Source: Phocaeicola paurosaccharolyticus JCM 15092 (GTDB lineage: Bacteria; Bacteroidota; Bacteroidia; Bacteroidales; Bacteroidaceae). From it: 64,000 nt of DNA. Of this stretch, positions 28,926 to 38,628 are shown piece by piece. Position 1 is the first letter of the stretch, and every line of letters begins with the position of its first letter. The DNA is taken from the NCBI RefSeq assembly GCF_000613805.1, contig NZ_BAJR01000019.1, forward strand, positions 1 to 64,000. The letters are read 5' to 3'. The notes under the pieces are model-generated. The model had not been told where the DNA came from, did not search any database, and saw only the letters and a program-made list of their open reading frames with translations. The position numbers and the translations under genes were made by a program.

Positions 28926-30770
28926 ATGAAAATAATAAATAAACTTGTTGCACTAGCAGGCATGGCAATGCTTACCGGTTTGGCTACATCTTGCCAGAAC
29001 GAAGATATTGCCTGTGCAGACAACGGTCAACCGCTGCCACTTAATTTAAGTGCAACACTTGCCGGTGGGCAGGGAAGTGGCGAACTAACTCGTGCCGGTG
29101 AAGAAGGAAGTGTGGCTATGAACATTCCTGACGGAACAACGTTGACTATCCATTATTATAAAACAGCCGAAGGAATTAGTGGAGTTAGCAGGCAATATGC
29201 ACTATATACTACTACCAGGCAAGTTGATGGTAGTGGAGCTGTGAGTTATGCTTTGAACTTGAGCGACGGATACAAAGACATTATTGACTATACCCGCGGT
29301 AAAGATTATACATTAAGATCTTACGCAGCAAATAAATTCTCTATTTCGCAGCCTCGCACTGATGGTAATTCGGGTAATTATGATGTCCCCTTCTATTCAA
29401 TAATTGGAAGCAGTATACAAAATCCTGCTATCACAGCCAACTCTGCTACTCGCAAAGCTCCATACACATTGCAGATAAAGCTACTTTTTGCAGGTATGCG
29501 TTTTCAGTTTAAGTTGGCAGATGATTTGAAACTGGCAGGTTACACAGCTCAGTTTATTGATTTTACCCCAATGATGGGTGATACTGAAGATCCCACTTTA
29601 CAAGCAGATCGCAGGGCATCACTCGCTGCTACTTCGTGTGCAGTGATGGGTGCTGTGAACACAAATGTTGCTGTTAGCGGAGGAGCAACGGCTGGTATTC
29701 TTACCGTAAAGTTTACCAATGTTACAGAAGGAATAACCGAGGAACGCAAGTTGCGCATCACCCTTCCAATTGCAGGTATAGCTACTCCGGAAGCAGGTAA
29801 GCTTTACACCTATAATGTAACGGTAGACCGCAAGGAAGCATTAACAGCTCAGACTGTGCAAATAGCTTCGTTTACCACTGCTAATGGTAATGGTAATGGC
29901 GAGGACATTATACAGGGAGGTGACGGGAAGCTGAACTGGACGTATGATTTTGCCAGAATGACCACCGACCAAATCGCTGCTCAGATTACTCAAATAAAAA
30001 GTCGGATGGCGAATATTGTAGTCCCGGGCGGCACCAGCGATGGAATTGTGGCGCTTACGCTTAATAATCTGGGAGCTCTGCCTGATGAAGCATTTAAGGA
30101 TTGTAAGCAGTTAGGAACTGTAACTCTTCCTACTGCATTAACCGTGGGGCAATTGGCTTTTAATGGCTGTACTTCACTTACCGGTGTAAGTTTTCCAAAG
30201 GTAACATACATTAAGTCTGTTGCTTTCGAGAACTGCAAATTGCTCACTAATGTAAACTCGCCTGCAGTAACACAACTTGGAGAAGGTGTTTTTATAAATT
30301 GCTATGCGCTTACCAAAGTGGATTTGCCTGCGGCAACACAAATTGGAGTTAACTCTTTTGGTTACTGCACATCACTATCCAGCGTAAACCTGCCTGAAGC
30401 ATTATCCATCGGAGAATCTGCTTTTGCTTACTGCACATCACTTATCAATGTGGAGTTGCCTAAGGCTAAAAAAATAACCGGAGGTACTTTTTTTGAATGC
30501 ACATACCTTACCAGTGTAAGCCTGCCTGCTGCAACAACAATAGGAAATAATACTTTTGAAAAATGTTCTGCACTTACCACGATAAAACTTACATCCGTGG
30601 AATCAATAACTCTTTCTACAGATGTTTTCAGAAGCTTTACAAACTTTGCTAATTGCACGCTATATCTCAACGCCGATAAGCAGAACGGAACTGGAAGCGT
30701 AACACCACTAGTAGAAGCCGATGGCCTTACATGGGGTGGAGTTACATGGAAAGCTATACAGTACGAGTAA
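28926..30770 (+). CDS. Fimbrillin-like lipoprotein with BspA-type leucine-rich repeats
   Basis: The 614-residue protein has lipobox LATSC, an N-terminal fimbrillin-like half (about 30-330) and, from about residue 380, at least six BspA-type LRRs of 23 residues. A typical unit is CTSLSSVNLPEALSIGESAF; others contain CKLLTNVNSPAVTQLGEGVF and CSALTTIKLTSVESITLSTD. The ending WGGVTWKAIQYE is almost the same as in the next two genes. BspA LRRs bind host matrix proteins in Tannerella and Treponema, so an adhesin role on a pilus or on the surface is plausible. The gap to the preceding gene is only 16 bases. Confidence 0.84.
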   Translation: MKIINKLVALAGMAMLTGLATSCQNEDIACADNGQPLPLNLSATLAGGQGSGELTRAGEEGSVAMNIPDGTTLTIHYYKTAEGISGVSRQYALYTTTRQVDGSGAVSYALNLSDGYKDIIDYTRGKDYTLRSYAANKFSISQPRTDGNSGNYDVPFYSIIGSSIQNPAITANSATRKAPYTLQIKLLFAGMRFQFKLADDLKLAGYTAQFIDFTPMMGDTEDPTLQADRRASLAATSCAVMGAVNTNVAVSGGATAGILTVKFTNVTEGITEERKLRITLPIAGIATPEAGKLYTYNVTVDRKEALTAQTVQIASFTTANGNGNGEDIIQGGDGKLNWTYDFARMTTDQIAAQITQIKSRMANIVVPGGTSDGIVALTLNNLGALPDEAFKDCKQLGTVTLPTALTVGQLAFNGCTSLTGVSFPKVTYIKSVAFENCKLLTNVNSPAVTQLGEGVFINCYALTKVDLPAATQIGVNSFGYCTSLSSVNLPEALSIGESAFAYCTSLINVELPKAKKITGGTFFECTYLTSVSLPAATTIGNNTFEKCSALTTIKLTSVESITLSTDVFRSFTNFANCTLYLNADKQNGTGSVTPLVEADGLTWGGVTWKAIQYE

Positions 30771-30807
30771 CTAGTAACCGGGTAATCAAAAATAGAAAAA
30801 AATAATC

Positions 30808-32643
30808 ATGATAGATAATAATAAAACGAATAGCAAAAGTAGCAGAGTCGTTCGCTCTTTACTGACCCGGGGGGCAGCGTTTGCGCTGCTTGCTGGCATT
30901 GGAACTTCATGCTCGCAGTCTATGGACGAAGAGGCAATGACACGCACTGGTGCGCCGATGACGGTTACTGCCACCATGCAAGGTGTGGGTAAGCCTGCCG
31001 TTACTGTCTCAGATGTAGTTTCAGGCAGTGATGCAATATTACCTTCCTCACGAACTACTGCCAGCGATGTTGCTACCGGCGTAAGTTACACCGCTGCATG
31101 GCAAAAAGGAGACGTGGTGAATGTTACCTTTTACTGTTATAGTGATGCCGGAGCAACAACAGAGATAGCAGCTTCCCAAATGGCAACAGGAAACATCCAA
31201 ACGCTTACTTATGATGGCACGGCATGGACGGCAACGCCCGCCTCGTTGCGCTTGCCTGTTGGCACATATTCTGTAAAGGCGGTTTATGCTTACAGTCGTA
31301 CTTACTCTTCAGCTGATGATTCGCCTGTTGATGCAACCACTACCAGTATGATTATTAATAGGGGCACAGAACAAATAGCAGGACAAAGCACAGTTTTAAT
31401 ACCGGATGACATTACCGAAACAGGTATTGCCATTGCCCCAGCCACCGACAAATGGCAGAGACAAACAGCGTTAGTGCGCCTCACAGGCCTACCTTTGGGG
31501 AAGTCTGTATGTATTAATGCAAAATATAGAGATTATTATTTATATTGTCCAACAGTGCAGACTGCTGATCCTACACAATATGTCAACGAAGCACTAACGG
31601 CGACAGTTTATTATCATTGGCCGATAAATAATTCTGTTACAGTAAGCGCTAATGCTATTAATGGACTTGTGAAACCCATTTTCAATACCGAGGCGGGCCG
31701 TATGTATAGTATTCATGTTCCTGTGTTGTTTCTCACAGACTACGAAGACAGTGGACAAAAATGGAATAATACTTATGCCAATTTCTATAACAATGGAACC
31801 GGTGATCCAAACATTAACTATTGTACAAGTTGGATAATAGATCTTTCAGCTGTAAGCGAAGCCGATAAACCTGCAGCTCTAACCTTTATTAATGATAAAG
31901 CTAAAGCTTGCAATAAGAAATTGAATATAACCCTAACTGGTATAGAAGTACTGCCTTCTGGAGCTTTTCTAGAATGTGATAAACTTGAAAGTTTATACTT
32001 GCCTACAGTGACAATTGTTGAGGAGAATGCTGTTCGCTATTGTAAAGCTCTTACCAGTGTAAGTATTCCTAAAGCTACAACCATTGGTAAATTGGCTTTT
32101 TGTGACTGCACAGCACTTACCAATGTTAATCTTCCTTTGGCAAATGATATTGGATATAGTGCTTTTTTTAGATGCTCAGCAATTACCAATTTGAGCTTAC
32201 CATCTGCAATAACTCTTCAGGAATATGCGATTTATGGTTGTTCCTCTCTTGTTAGTGTTGATTTACCGGTTGCAGAAGAGGTAAAAAACTTTGCTTTAGG
32301 TAGTTGTACTTCAATTAAAAGTATAACACTGCCGTCTGCAAAAAATCTTGTTGGTGGTGTCTTTGCAAGTTGTTCATCGCTCAACTATGTAGATTTGCCT
32401 GTTGCTTCAACTTTAGGTCTATCTAATTTTATTAATTGTAACGTACTTAATACCCTTAAGATTACAGCTGCAGGTAGCCTCAATATTAGTTCCCAAATAT
32501 TTGAACAATTTTCTAATTCTGAGAACTGTACACTATATCTTAATGTAGATAAGAAGCCTGGAGGTACGGGATGGCCACTAACTGATTCTGATGGCATCTC
32601 ATGGTATGGACGAATATGGAAAGCTATTCAGTATGTGGAATAG
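30808..32643 (+). CDS. Fimbrillin-BspA LRR lipoprotein, paralogue A
   Basis: The 611-residue protein has lipobox GTSC and an N-terminal fimbrillin-like domain nearly identical to that of the next gene over about 215 residues (for example TGAPMTVTATMQGVGKPA and LPVGTYSVKAVYAYSRTYSS). From about residue 375 it has seven or so 23-residue BspA LRRs, such as CKALTSVSIPKATTIGKLAF and CTALTNVNLPLANDIGYSAF, which differ from the paralogue. It ends IWKAIQYVE. The constant head and divergent repeat tail indicate a duplicated gene whose ligand-facing part diversified. Upstream gap is 37 bases. Confidence 0.84.
   Translation: MIDNNKTNSKSSRVVRSLLTRGAAFALLAGIGTSCSQSMDEEAMTRTGAPMTVTATMQGVGKPAVTVSDVVSGSDAILPSSRTTASDVATGVSYTAAWQKGDVVNVTFYCYSDAGATTEIAASQMATGNIQTLTYDGTAWTATPASLRLPVGTYSVKAVYAYSRTYSSADDSPVDATTTSMIINRGTEQIAGQSTVLIPDDITETGIAIAPATDKWQRQTALVRLTGLPLGKSVCINAKYRDYYLYCPTVQTADPTQYVNEALTATVYYHWPINNSVTVSANAINGLVKPIFNTEAGRMYSIHVPVLFLTDYEDSGQKWNNTYANFYNNGTGDPNINYCTSWIIDLSAVSEADKPAALTFINDKAKACNKKLNITLTGIEVLPSGAFLECDKLESLYLPTVTIVEENAVRYCKALTSVSIPKATTIGKLAFCDCTALTNVNLPLANDIGYSAFFRCSAITNLSLPSAITLQEYAIYGCSSLVSVDLPVAEEVKNFALGSCTSIKSITLPSAKNLVGGVFASCSSLNYVDLPVASTLGLSNFINCNVLNTLKITAAGSLNISSQIFEQFSNSENCTLYLNVDKKPGGTGWPLTDSDGISWYGRIWKAIQYVE
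30850..31500 (+). repeat. Duplicated 5' gene segment, copy 1
   Basis: This 651-bp segment, encoding the signal-distal and fimbrillin head region, aligns without net gaps to 32732-33382 (offset 1882) with only scattered substitutions. Similarity drops sharply after 31500. Confidence 0.85.
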
Positions 32644-32689
32644 GAGTTATAAAAGATTGATAACATGTAACCAAAGTAAATGAATCGTT

Positions 32690-34480
32690 ATGATAATTAT
32701 TAATATAAATAAGAACAAAAGTGGTAAAGTAGTTCGCTCTTTACTGACTAGTGGAGTGGCGTTTGCCCTGCTTGTCGGCATTGGAACTTCGTGCTCGCAG
32801 TCTATGGATGAGGAGGCAATGACACGCACCGGTGCGCCGATGACGGTTACTGCCACCATGCAAGGTGTGGGTAAGCCTGCAGCTACTATTTCAGAGGTAG
32901 TTTCAGGCAGTGATGCGACATTACCTTCTTCACGAACCACAGCCAGCGATGTTGCTACTGGTGGAAGTTACACAGCTTCATGGCAAAAAGGAGACTTGGT
33001 GAATGTTACCTTTCATTGTTATAGTGATGCCGGAGCAACAACAGAGATAGCAGCTTCCCAAATGGCAACTGGAAACATCCAAACGCTTACTTATGATGGC
33101 ACTTCTTGGATGGCAATGCCTACCTCGTTGCGCTTGCCTGTTGGCACATATTCTGTAAAGGCGGTTTATGCTTATAGCCGTACTTACTCTTCAGCTGATG
33201 ATTCGCCTGTTGATGCAACCACTACCAGTATGGTTATTAATAGAGGCACAGAACAAATAACAGGACAAAGCACAGTTTTAATACCGGATGACATTACCAA
33301 AACAGGTATTGCTATTGCTCCTGCCGCCGACAAGTGGCATAGACAAACAGCGTTAGTTCGCCTAACCGGCCTTGCCCTTGGACAAGGAGCAACGGTTACT
33401 TCTGCTAGTGGAATAGCTACTACCGTAAGTTGCCCAACAGTACAAACTGCCAATCCTACTCAGCCAGCCAATGCTGCACTTACTTCTACAGTCTATTTGC
33501 ACCAACCGGTAGACGACCCTGCTAACACAACTGCTGTTACCACAGTAACTGCGGACGGAGTGAGTGGGGTGGTGAAACCAACATTCCACGCAGAGGCTGG
33601 CCGTTTGTATAGCATAAATTCACTGATGCTCTTAGTGCAGCAGGGAGCAGGTGATGAAGATGGTGGGCAATACTCAATATGGAGAGGTACTTACGCGCAG
33701 TTTTATAACAATGGCATTGGCATTATAAATATTGATAAATATAAAGAATGGATTATTGACCTTTCAGCTGAAAGCGACAAAAATACAGCTGTTAGTTTTA
33801 TTAAAGCAATTGCAAATCTCCGCACAACAGCAGTGAATATGACACTTACGGGTATTGAAACACTACCGGATAATGCTTTCGATTCTTGTACCAAACTTTC
33901 CAGCATAAGTCTGCCTGTTACAACAAGCATTGGAAACTTTGCATTTTCTGATTGCACTTCGCTTTCTAGTGTAAATTTTCCTATGTTACAAAGCACAGGA
34001 AACTATTCTTTACGAAATTGCAAAGCGCTTGTTAGTGTCAGTCTACCCAAAGCAATAACAATTGGTAGAGATAGTTTTTATGGTTGTGATATACTTGCTA
34101 ATGTGGATTTACCGCTTGCTGAAAGTATTGCAGATGATTCTTTTTCATTCTGTATGGCACTAAAAAATATTAGCCTTCCTGCTGCAAAAAGTATTGGAAG
34201 AGGTGTTTTTTATGCTTGTTTGGCACTATCCAGTGTGGACTTGCCGTCTGCTACAAGTTTTGGCGAGATAGTTTTTGCCGGCACACCTCTTACCACGCTA
34301 AATCTTACGGCTACAGGTGCCTTTACTCTTGATTCAGGTACCTTAAGTAACTTTAGCTATTTTGGGCTCTGTACACTTACTCTTAACGCAGACAAGACGG
34401 GTGGAAGCATATATCCACAAGTAGGAACCGATGGTCTTACATGGTTTGGACAAAAATGGAAAGCTATACAATACAAGTAG
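32690..34480 (+). CDS. Fimbrillin-BspA LRR lipoprotein, paralogue B
   Basis: The 596-residue lipoprotein (lipobox GTSC) shares its first 230 or so residues with the preceding gene and then diverges. The middle segment contains ALTSTVYLHQPVDDPANTT, absent from paralogue A. The C-terminal LRR tail includes CTKLSSISLPVTTSIGNFAF, CTSLSSVNFPMLQSTGNYSL and CKALVSVSLPKAITIGRDSF and ends KWKAIQYK. The LRR unit length is again 23 residues. It lies 46 bases after its paralogue on the same strand. A surface or pilus adhesin role is inferred from the domains. Confidence 0.84.
   Translation: MIIININKNKSGKVVRSLLTSGVAFALLVGIGTSCSQSMDEEAMTRTGAPMTVTATMQGVGKPAATISEVVSGSDATLPSSRTTASDVATGGSYTASWQKGDLVNVTFHCYSDAGATTEIAASQMATGNIQTLTYDGTSWMAMPTSLRLPVGTYSVKAVYAYSRTYSSADDSPVDATTTSMVINRGTEQITGQSTVLIPDDITKTGIAIAPAADKWHRQTALVRLTGLALGQGATVTSASGIATTVSCPTVQTANPTQPANAALTSTVYLHQPVDDPANTTAVTTVTADGVSGVVKPTFHAEAGRLYSINSLMLLVQQGAGDEDGGQYSIWRGTYAQFYNNGIGIINIDKYKEWIIDLSAESDKNTAVSFIKAIANLRTTAVNMTLTGIETLPDNAFDSCTKLSSISLPVTTSIGNFAFSDCTSLSSVNFPMLQSTGNYSLRNCKALVSVSLPKAITIGRDSFYGCDILANVDLPLAESIADDSFSFCMALKNISLPAAKSIGRGVFYACLALSSVDLPSATSFGEIVFAGTPLTTLNLTATGAFTLDSGTLSNFSYFGLCTLTLNADKTGGSIYPQVGTDGLTWFGQKWKAIQYK
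32732..33382 (+). repeat. Duplicated 5' gene segment, copy 2
   Basis: Second copy of the 651-bp segment described at 30850-31500. Conservation at the DNA level, including many silent positions, points to recent duplication or gene conversion. Confidence 0.85.
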
Positions 34481-34585
34481 CAAATCATCCATGCAGCATA
34501 CAAGAACCTACGGATACATATCCTGATATCCTTCATGCATAGTGGATGATGGGAAACAGAGAAGAAATTATTAATAACTAAAAAA

Positions 34586-36805
34586 ATGAAGACAATAATA
34601 AACAAAAACAAGCAGAGCAGTTATGGAGTACGTGGAAAGAATGGCTTTTCACTCCTTTCATTCTGTTCTTCACTTATGAGCATTGTGCTGTTGTCACTGC
34701 TCATGGCATCCTGCTCGTCCGACGAGGACCTTACCGTTGCCAATCGTGATATAATGAAAAATGCTGACGGAAGCATCACTATTCATCGATTGTCGTCTGT
34801 GGCACTCCCTGGTGGTTTCACAGCTGCTACTCGTGCCATAGTCACCCGTGCTGGAGAAATCACTGAAGCAGTGGACGAGAAAACCTCATGGGCAGAAGGC
34901 GATCGCCTGCACATAGGAATCACTATAAGCTCAGTAACCGACATTGAAATTTACCGTTACGCCACTATGCAGTCAGATGGCTCATGGTTGCTTAATGGCG
35001 ATATAACCATTCCCGCAAGCGGAAGATGCATCATAGATTTCGCTTATTTAGGGAAAAAATATAATGGTGTGGATTTTAATGATCCTACACAAAACCCTGA
35101 TAACATTGCTAAGAATATATATGGTACTGCATGGGCCGAAGGAACTGCTGTTAGCAGAATGAGTGGGGTATACCTTGCCCAAATGTATAAAACAGCTGAT
35201 GCCACCACAGGTATTACCACCTATAGCGATATTCTTCTAGCAGAAGGAAGATGCACAGATGGTACCTGGAACACCACCGAAAGCGAATATTCTGTTACAG
35301 CCAACCCTACAGATGGTGTCTTTAGCATTACAATGAAGCATGGCTCGAGACGCATAGCTGTAACAGCGTGTGACCTGTCTGCCTTGGGTAGCGGAGCATC
35401 AGTAGCATCCATCACAGCCAAAGTGGTAAGCACTACAACCGGTACGCCGACTGATTATGCAACAGTCAGTCTGTTCCCCTCATCAAGTGAGGTAGCAGGT
35501 ACACAGCCTTCGGGAACTACACCATGGAAAGCGCAGCTATATAGCACCTATACTGTATACTTGCAATCGTTTTTAGTAACTCTTACCGACGGAAGAAAAA
35601 TTACAGTGACCGTACCCAATTCAAGTGGATCTTTCGATGGCATTGGCCGCCAGATGGCCGATAAGGGAGGAGATGCATACGTTTACCGCCTCAACTTAAG
35701 TCCTGGAAGTTGCACCGCCACTCCGGATGCTAACTTCACCGTTCCTGGTTGGCAAACCGGCGAAACCGGAGCACCAACTCCCATTTATACTCGTGAAGAC
35801 TTGGAAGCCATTGCCTCTAACTTGGGTGGAAACTACATTTTGATGAATGATATAGATTTAAGTAAAAGTAATTGGGCACCGCTGGGTAAAACCAATGCAG
35901 AAGCATTTACCGGCAAGTTTAACGGGAACGGGCACAAAATAATAGGGATGAAGCTTGTCTCTTCGGAAACAGGTGGATATTTAGGCTTTTTTGGAGTTAT
36001 AAAAAGAGGTATTGTTTATAATCTGCATTTCAGCAATTGTACCCTTCAAACATCTCATGGAGGATATAACGGAACACTTGCGGGAGGGCTTGACAAAGGT
36101 TTTGTATCCAACTGCAGTGTAATAAATGGTAGCTTAACCGATAATACTACATCAGGATTAAATGGCTGGGGTGGTGGTCTTATAGGATCTATAAATCCTG
36201 GTGATGCAAGTGTAGTTCACTGCCGTGTGTCCAATATGAATATGGAAACAAGTTACTATGGATATAATCTAGGGGGCTTAGTAGGCTCACTAAGTTTTAA
36301 TACCAAAGTTTTAGCTTGCTACACAGATGGCTGTACACTTAAAACTCCTGCCGATCCTAATGATACTAACTCAGGAAGTGTTGGCGGATTAATGGCCGCA
36401 ATGGAAGGTGCATACGTTTTAGGCTGTTACGCAACCAATGTTTGTACTACCGGCTCGGATTTCAGTAATGGTGCTCTTATAGGCTATATTTCTAAAAACT
36501 ATACATCTTATGGAAATCTGGCCTCATGCTATGCCACCAATGCAAGCGGTAGTGAAGCTAAAGCTGCTATATGCAAGGACGTATTGGAAAGATATAGCTA
36601 CGTACCTCTGGGAGCCACCGATTATAGTTCGTTGGTAGCAGCAACTTCTGCTTCATTTACCAATATTGAAACCGTAGTTCTTTCATCATCAGGCTCACTT
36701 TCTATCGCTTATCGTACATGGAATGCCACCGGCATCTGGAGAGTATCCGAAGGTGCAACCATCTCTCAGGCTCCACCAATATATTGGGGATACAACGGAG
36801 AGTAA
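34586..36805 (+). CDS. Fimbrillin-like lipoprotein with GLUG repeats
   Basis: The 739-residue protein has lipobox MASC after SSLMSIVLLSLL, an N-terminal fimbrillin-like domain (to about residue 395, closing with FTVPGWQTGETG) and a C-terminal GLUG beta-helix region. The repeat region opens YTREDLEAIASNLGGNYILM and continues DIDLSKSNWAPLGKT, FNGNGHKIIGMKL, GWGGGLIGSINPGDASVVHC, NLGGLVGSLSFNTKVLACYT and SVGGLMAAMEGAYVLGCYA. ATRAIVTRAGEI near residue 85 may hold the maturation Arg. Architecture matches the gene at 26849, so the locus has two GLUG and three LRR tail types. Upstream gap is 105 bases, the largest among the lipoprotein genes. Confidence 0.8.
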   Translation: MKTIINKNKQSSYGVRGKNGFSLLSFCSSLMSIVLLSLLMASCSSDEDLTVANRDIMKNADGSITIHRLSSVALPGGFTAATRAIVTRAGEITEAVDEKTSWAEGDRLHIGITISSVTDIEIYRYATMQSDGSWLLNGDITIPASGRCIIDFAYLGKKYNGVDFNDPTQNPDNIAKNIYGTAWAEGTAVSRMSGVYLAQMYKTADATTGITTYSDILLAEGRCTDGTWNTTESEYSVTANPTDGVFSITMKHGSRRIAVTACDLSALGSGASVASITAKVVSTTTGTPTDYATVSLFPSSSEVAGTQPSGTTPWKAQLYSTYTVYLQSFLVTLTDGRKITVTVPNSSGSFDGIGRQMADKGGDAYVYRLNLSPGSCTATPDANFTVPGWQTGETGAPTPIYTREDLEAIASNLGGNYILMNDIDLSKSNWAPLGKTNAEAFTGKFNGNGHKIIGMKLVSSETGGYLGFFGVIKRGIVYNLHFSNCTLQTSHGGYNGTLAGGLDKGFVSNCSVINGSLTDNTTSGLNGWGGGLIGSINPGDASVVHCRVSNMNMETSYYGYNLGGLVGSLSFNTKVLACYTDGCTLKTPADPNDTNSGSVGGLMAAMEGAYVLGCYATNVCTTGSDFSNGALIGYISKNYTSYGNLASCYATNASGSEAKAAICKDVLERYSYVPLGATDYSSLVAATSASFTNIETVVLSSSGSLSIAYRTWNATGIWRVSEGATISQAPPIYWGYNGE

Positions 36806-36856
36806 CAGATAAGAAAAGAGAAGAATAAAATAACAAATTAATTAATAACGATTAAA

Positions 36857-37465
36857 ATGATTTTTGCAATGAAAAAACAAATGAACAAAATAAGAATGTT
36901 TGCCGTAGTCGCTTTTATGGTGGCAGGATCACTATTTACATCTGTAAATGCACAAATAGAATATATAGGTATGCGTACAAATCTGGTGCCACTCAGAATG
37001 CTTTCTCCTTCATTAGGAGCAGACATACAGATAGCCGGTCGCTGGCAGGCTAGCATTGATGGTCATGTCTCTTTGCTGAACAAGGAGGGTGATTATTTGC
37101 AGATCTCGGGAGTTGGAGCCGAAGGACGCCGCTATTTCAATGCTGCCACCTCTGACGATATGCTTTCCGGGCCATATATTGGTGTAAGCACCCGTTATAT
37201 GAAGTACAATGACCAATTACTAAGTACTCTTGGACGTGATGGTTGGCACTACACTGCCGGAGTTACAGGTGGTTATACATTTCCACTGTTTAGTAACTTC
37301 AGTCTAGACCTTGGGTTAGGTCTGGGATATGTGCATACCGACTTTGAACGTTACGAGTACTATGCACCTACCAGTGAAAGCCGCTTTACAGGAAGAAAAA
37401 TTAAGAATTCTTTCGGCATTACTCAGTTGGAACTGTCAGTAGCATACCACTTTGATCTTAAATAA
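36857..37465 (+). CDS. DUF3575-type outer-membrane beta-barrel protein
   Basis: The 202-residue protein has a signal peptide (RMFAVVAFMVAGSLFTSVNA) and then amphipathic strands such as YIGMRTNLVPLRMLSPSLGA and WHYTAGVTGGYTFPLFSNFS, ending with an aromatic-rich LSVAYHFDLK, as for an outer-membrane barrel. This resembles the DUF3575 family that accompanies fimbrillin genes in Bacteroidetes. It may anchor or export the appendage or support its assembly. I kept the ATG at 36857; the ATG at 36869 gives a cleaner signal peptide. It follows the last GLUG protein by 51 bases. Confidence 0.72.
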   Translation: MIFAMKKQMNKIRMFAVVAFMVAGSLFTSVNAQIEYIGMRTNLVPLRMLSPSLGADIQIAGRWQASIDGHVSLLNKEGDYLQISGVGAEGRRYFNAATSDDMLSGPYIGVSTRYMKYNDQLLSTLGRDGWHYTAGVTGGYTFPLFSNFSLDLGLGLGYVHTDFERYEYYAPTSESRFTGRKIKNSFGITQLELSVAYHFDLK

Positions 37466-37502
37466 GAGTCATAAGATATTAATCCTATCAATGTAATAAT
37501 AC

Positions 37503-38435
37503 ATGGAATTAATGAATAAAAACAGAACAGGCAGCTTTCGCATATCATTAATATGCGGGTTGTTACTCGCTGTTGTTACTTCGTGCGGCAATGACGACTA
37601 TAAATCTATTTACAATCCGGATGGGACGGCGTCTCAAAATCCAGGAATGTTTACTATAAACCTCAAAGGCAGTACCATAACCGATGCCGATGCAAAAACA
37701 ACAGTGATACTTACATCAGCTGATAACAAAAGTTATGCGGTAACTCCGTCTGTTGCAACCAATATAGAAGCCGGGACTTATACAGTTACAGCTGTTAAGA
37801 TACCTTCCGGCTCTTTGTTGCCTGAGGGAATGTCGGTAACATCGGCAGGTCTTGTAATGGAGCCTTCTAGAAGTGACAATAAACTCTCTTCATTACCTAT
37901 TTTCGAAGCAGCGCAAGAGGAACTAAATGTGCAATACAATAACAGTATTACAAAAAATATGGCTCTTAAGCTGATGACACGCCGTCTCATTGTAAAAGGG
38001 GCTCTTGTTGGAGCTGATCCTGCAGCGATAAAGGACATTGATGTAACTCTAAGCGGTATAAGCAACGTCCGTCTTATAAATGGAGATGTGGTAACAAAAA
38101 GTATAATACCTCGCTCTGACAATGCTGCTAATATTGTTTCATACTATGTTGATAATGCAACACAACCAGCTTCCGATGGAGCATTCAACACATCATTTAA
38201 TCTGCTCGGTATTAACACTGATGCAACTCAGATACTTCGCATATTAGTGACATTCGGTAACGGCAAAACATTTACTTACGAGCAGAATGTAAGTACCCTG
38301 CTCGCTAGTTTCAATACATCTTCGTATGATGTTTCCTTGAGACTTGATGCAATAATAAACTTAGGAATAGATGGTATTTCAGGAACCATAACAGGCTGGA
38401 CTCCAGGTTGGGATGAAGGTGGAATGGGAGAGTAA
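37503..38435 (+). CDS. Fimbrial accessory or anchor-like lipoprotein (Mfa2/FimB-like, tentative)
   Basis: The 310-residue lipoprotein has lipobox VTSC followed by GNDDYKSIYNPDGTASQN. It has two beta-rich halves: AGTYTVTAVKIPSGSLLPEG in the first, and KNMALKLMTRRLIVKGALVG followed by IKDIDVTLSGISNVRLINGD in the second. The closing TITGWTPGWDEGGMGE is like fimbrillin-family endings. The layout of a conserved region around LMTRRLIVK and a late GW strand resembles FimB/Mfa2-type anchors, but I cannot confirm the family. It is the last gene of the locus and is followed by a terminator. Confidence 0.6.
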   Translation: MELMNKNRTGSFRISLICGLLLAVVTSCGNDDYKSIYNPDGTASQNPGMFTINLKGSTITDADAKTTVILTSADNKSYAVTPSVATNIEAGTYTVTAVKIPSGSLLPEGMSVTSAGLVMEPSRSDNKLSSLPIFEAAQEELNVQYNNSITKNMALKLMTRRLIVKGALVGADPAAIKDIDVTLSGISNVRLINGDVVTKSIIPRSDNAANIVSYYVDNATQPASDGAFNTSFNLLGINTDATQILRILVTFGNGKTFTYEQNVSTLLASFNTSSYDVSLRLDAIINLGIDGISGTITGWTPGWDEGGMGE

Positions 38436-38479
38436 TATTAAATTATTCCTATTCAGTAAAACGTTTTTATAATAGAAAG

Positions 38480-38516
38480 ATTAAGGGGCTATTCCAAAGT
38501 AGGATAGTCCCTTAAT
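38480..38516. terminator. Intrinsic terminator closing the fimbrillin locus
   Basis: Thirteen-bp stem ATTAAGGGGCTAT / ATAGTCCCTTAAT with one G-T pair and an 11-nt loop, followed by TTAT. It lies 45 bases after the last lipoprotein gene. Confidence 0.75.
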
Positions 38517-38628
38517 TTATAATTAAATAAGTGTTGAAACCACTGAAAAGAGTAATGTACGGAATATCTAGCGACATGCTGCTTGAGATATAGATGTGTT
38601 GTACTACAGCTGATTTTGCTTAACTTGT

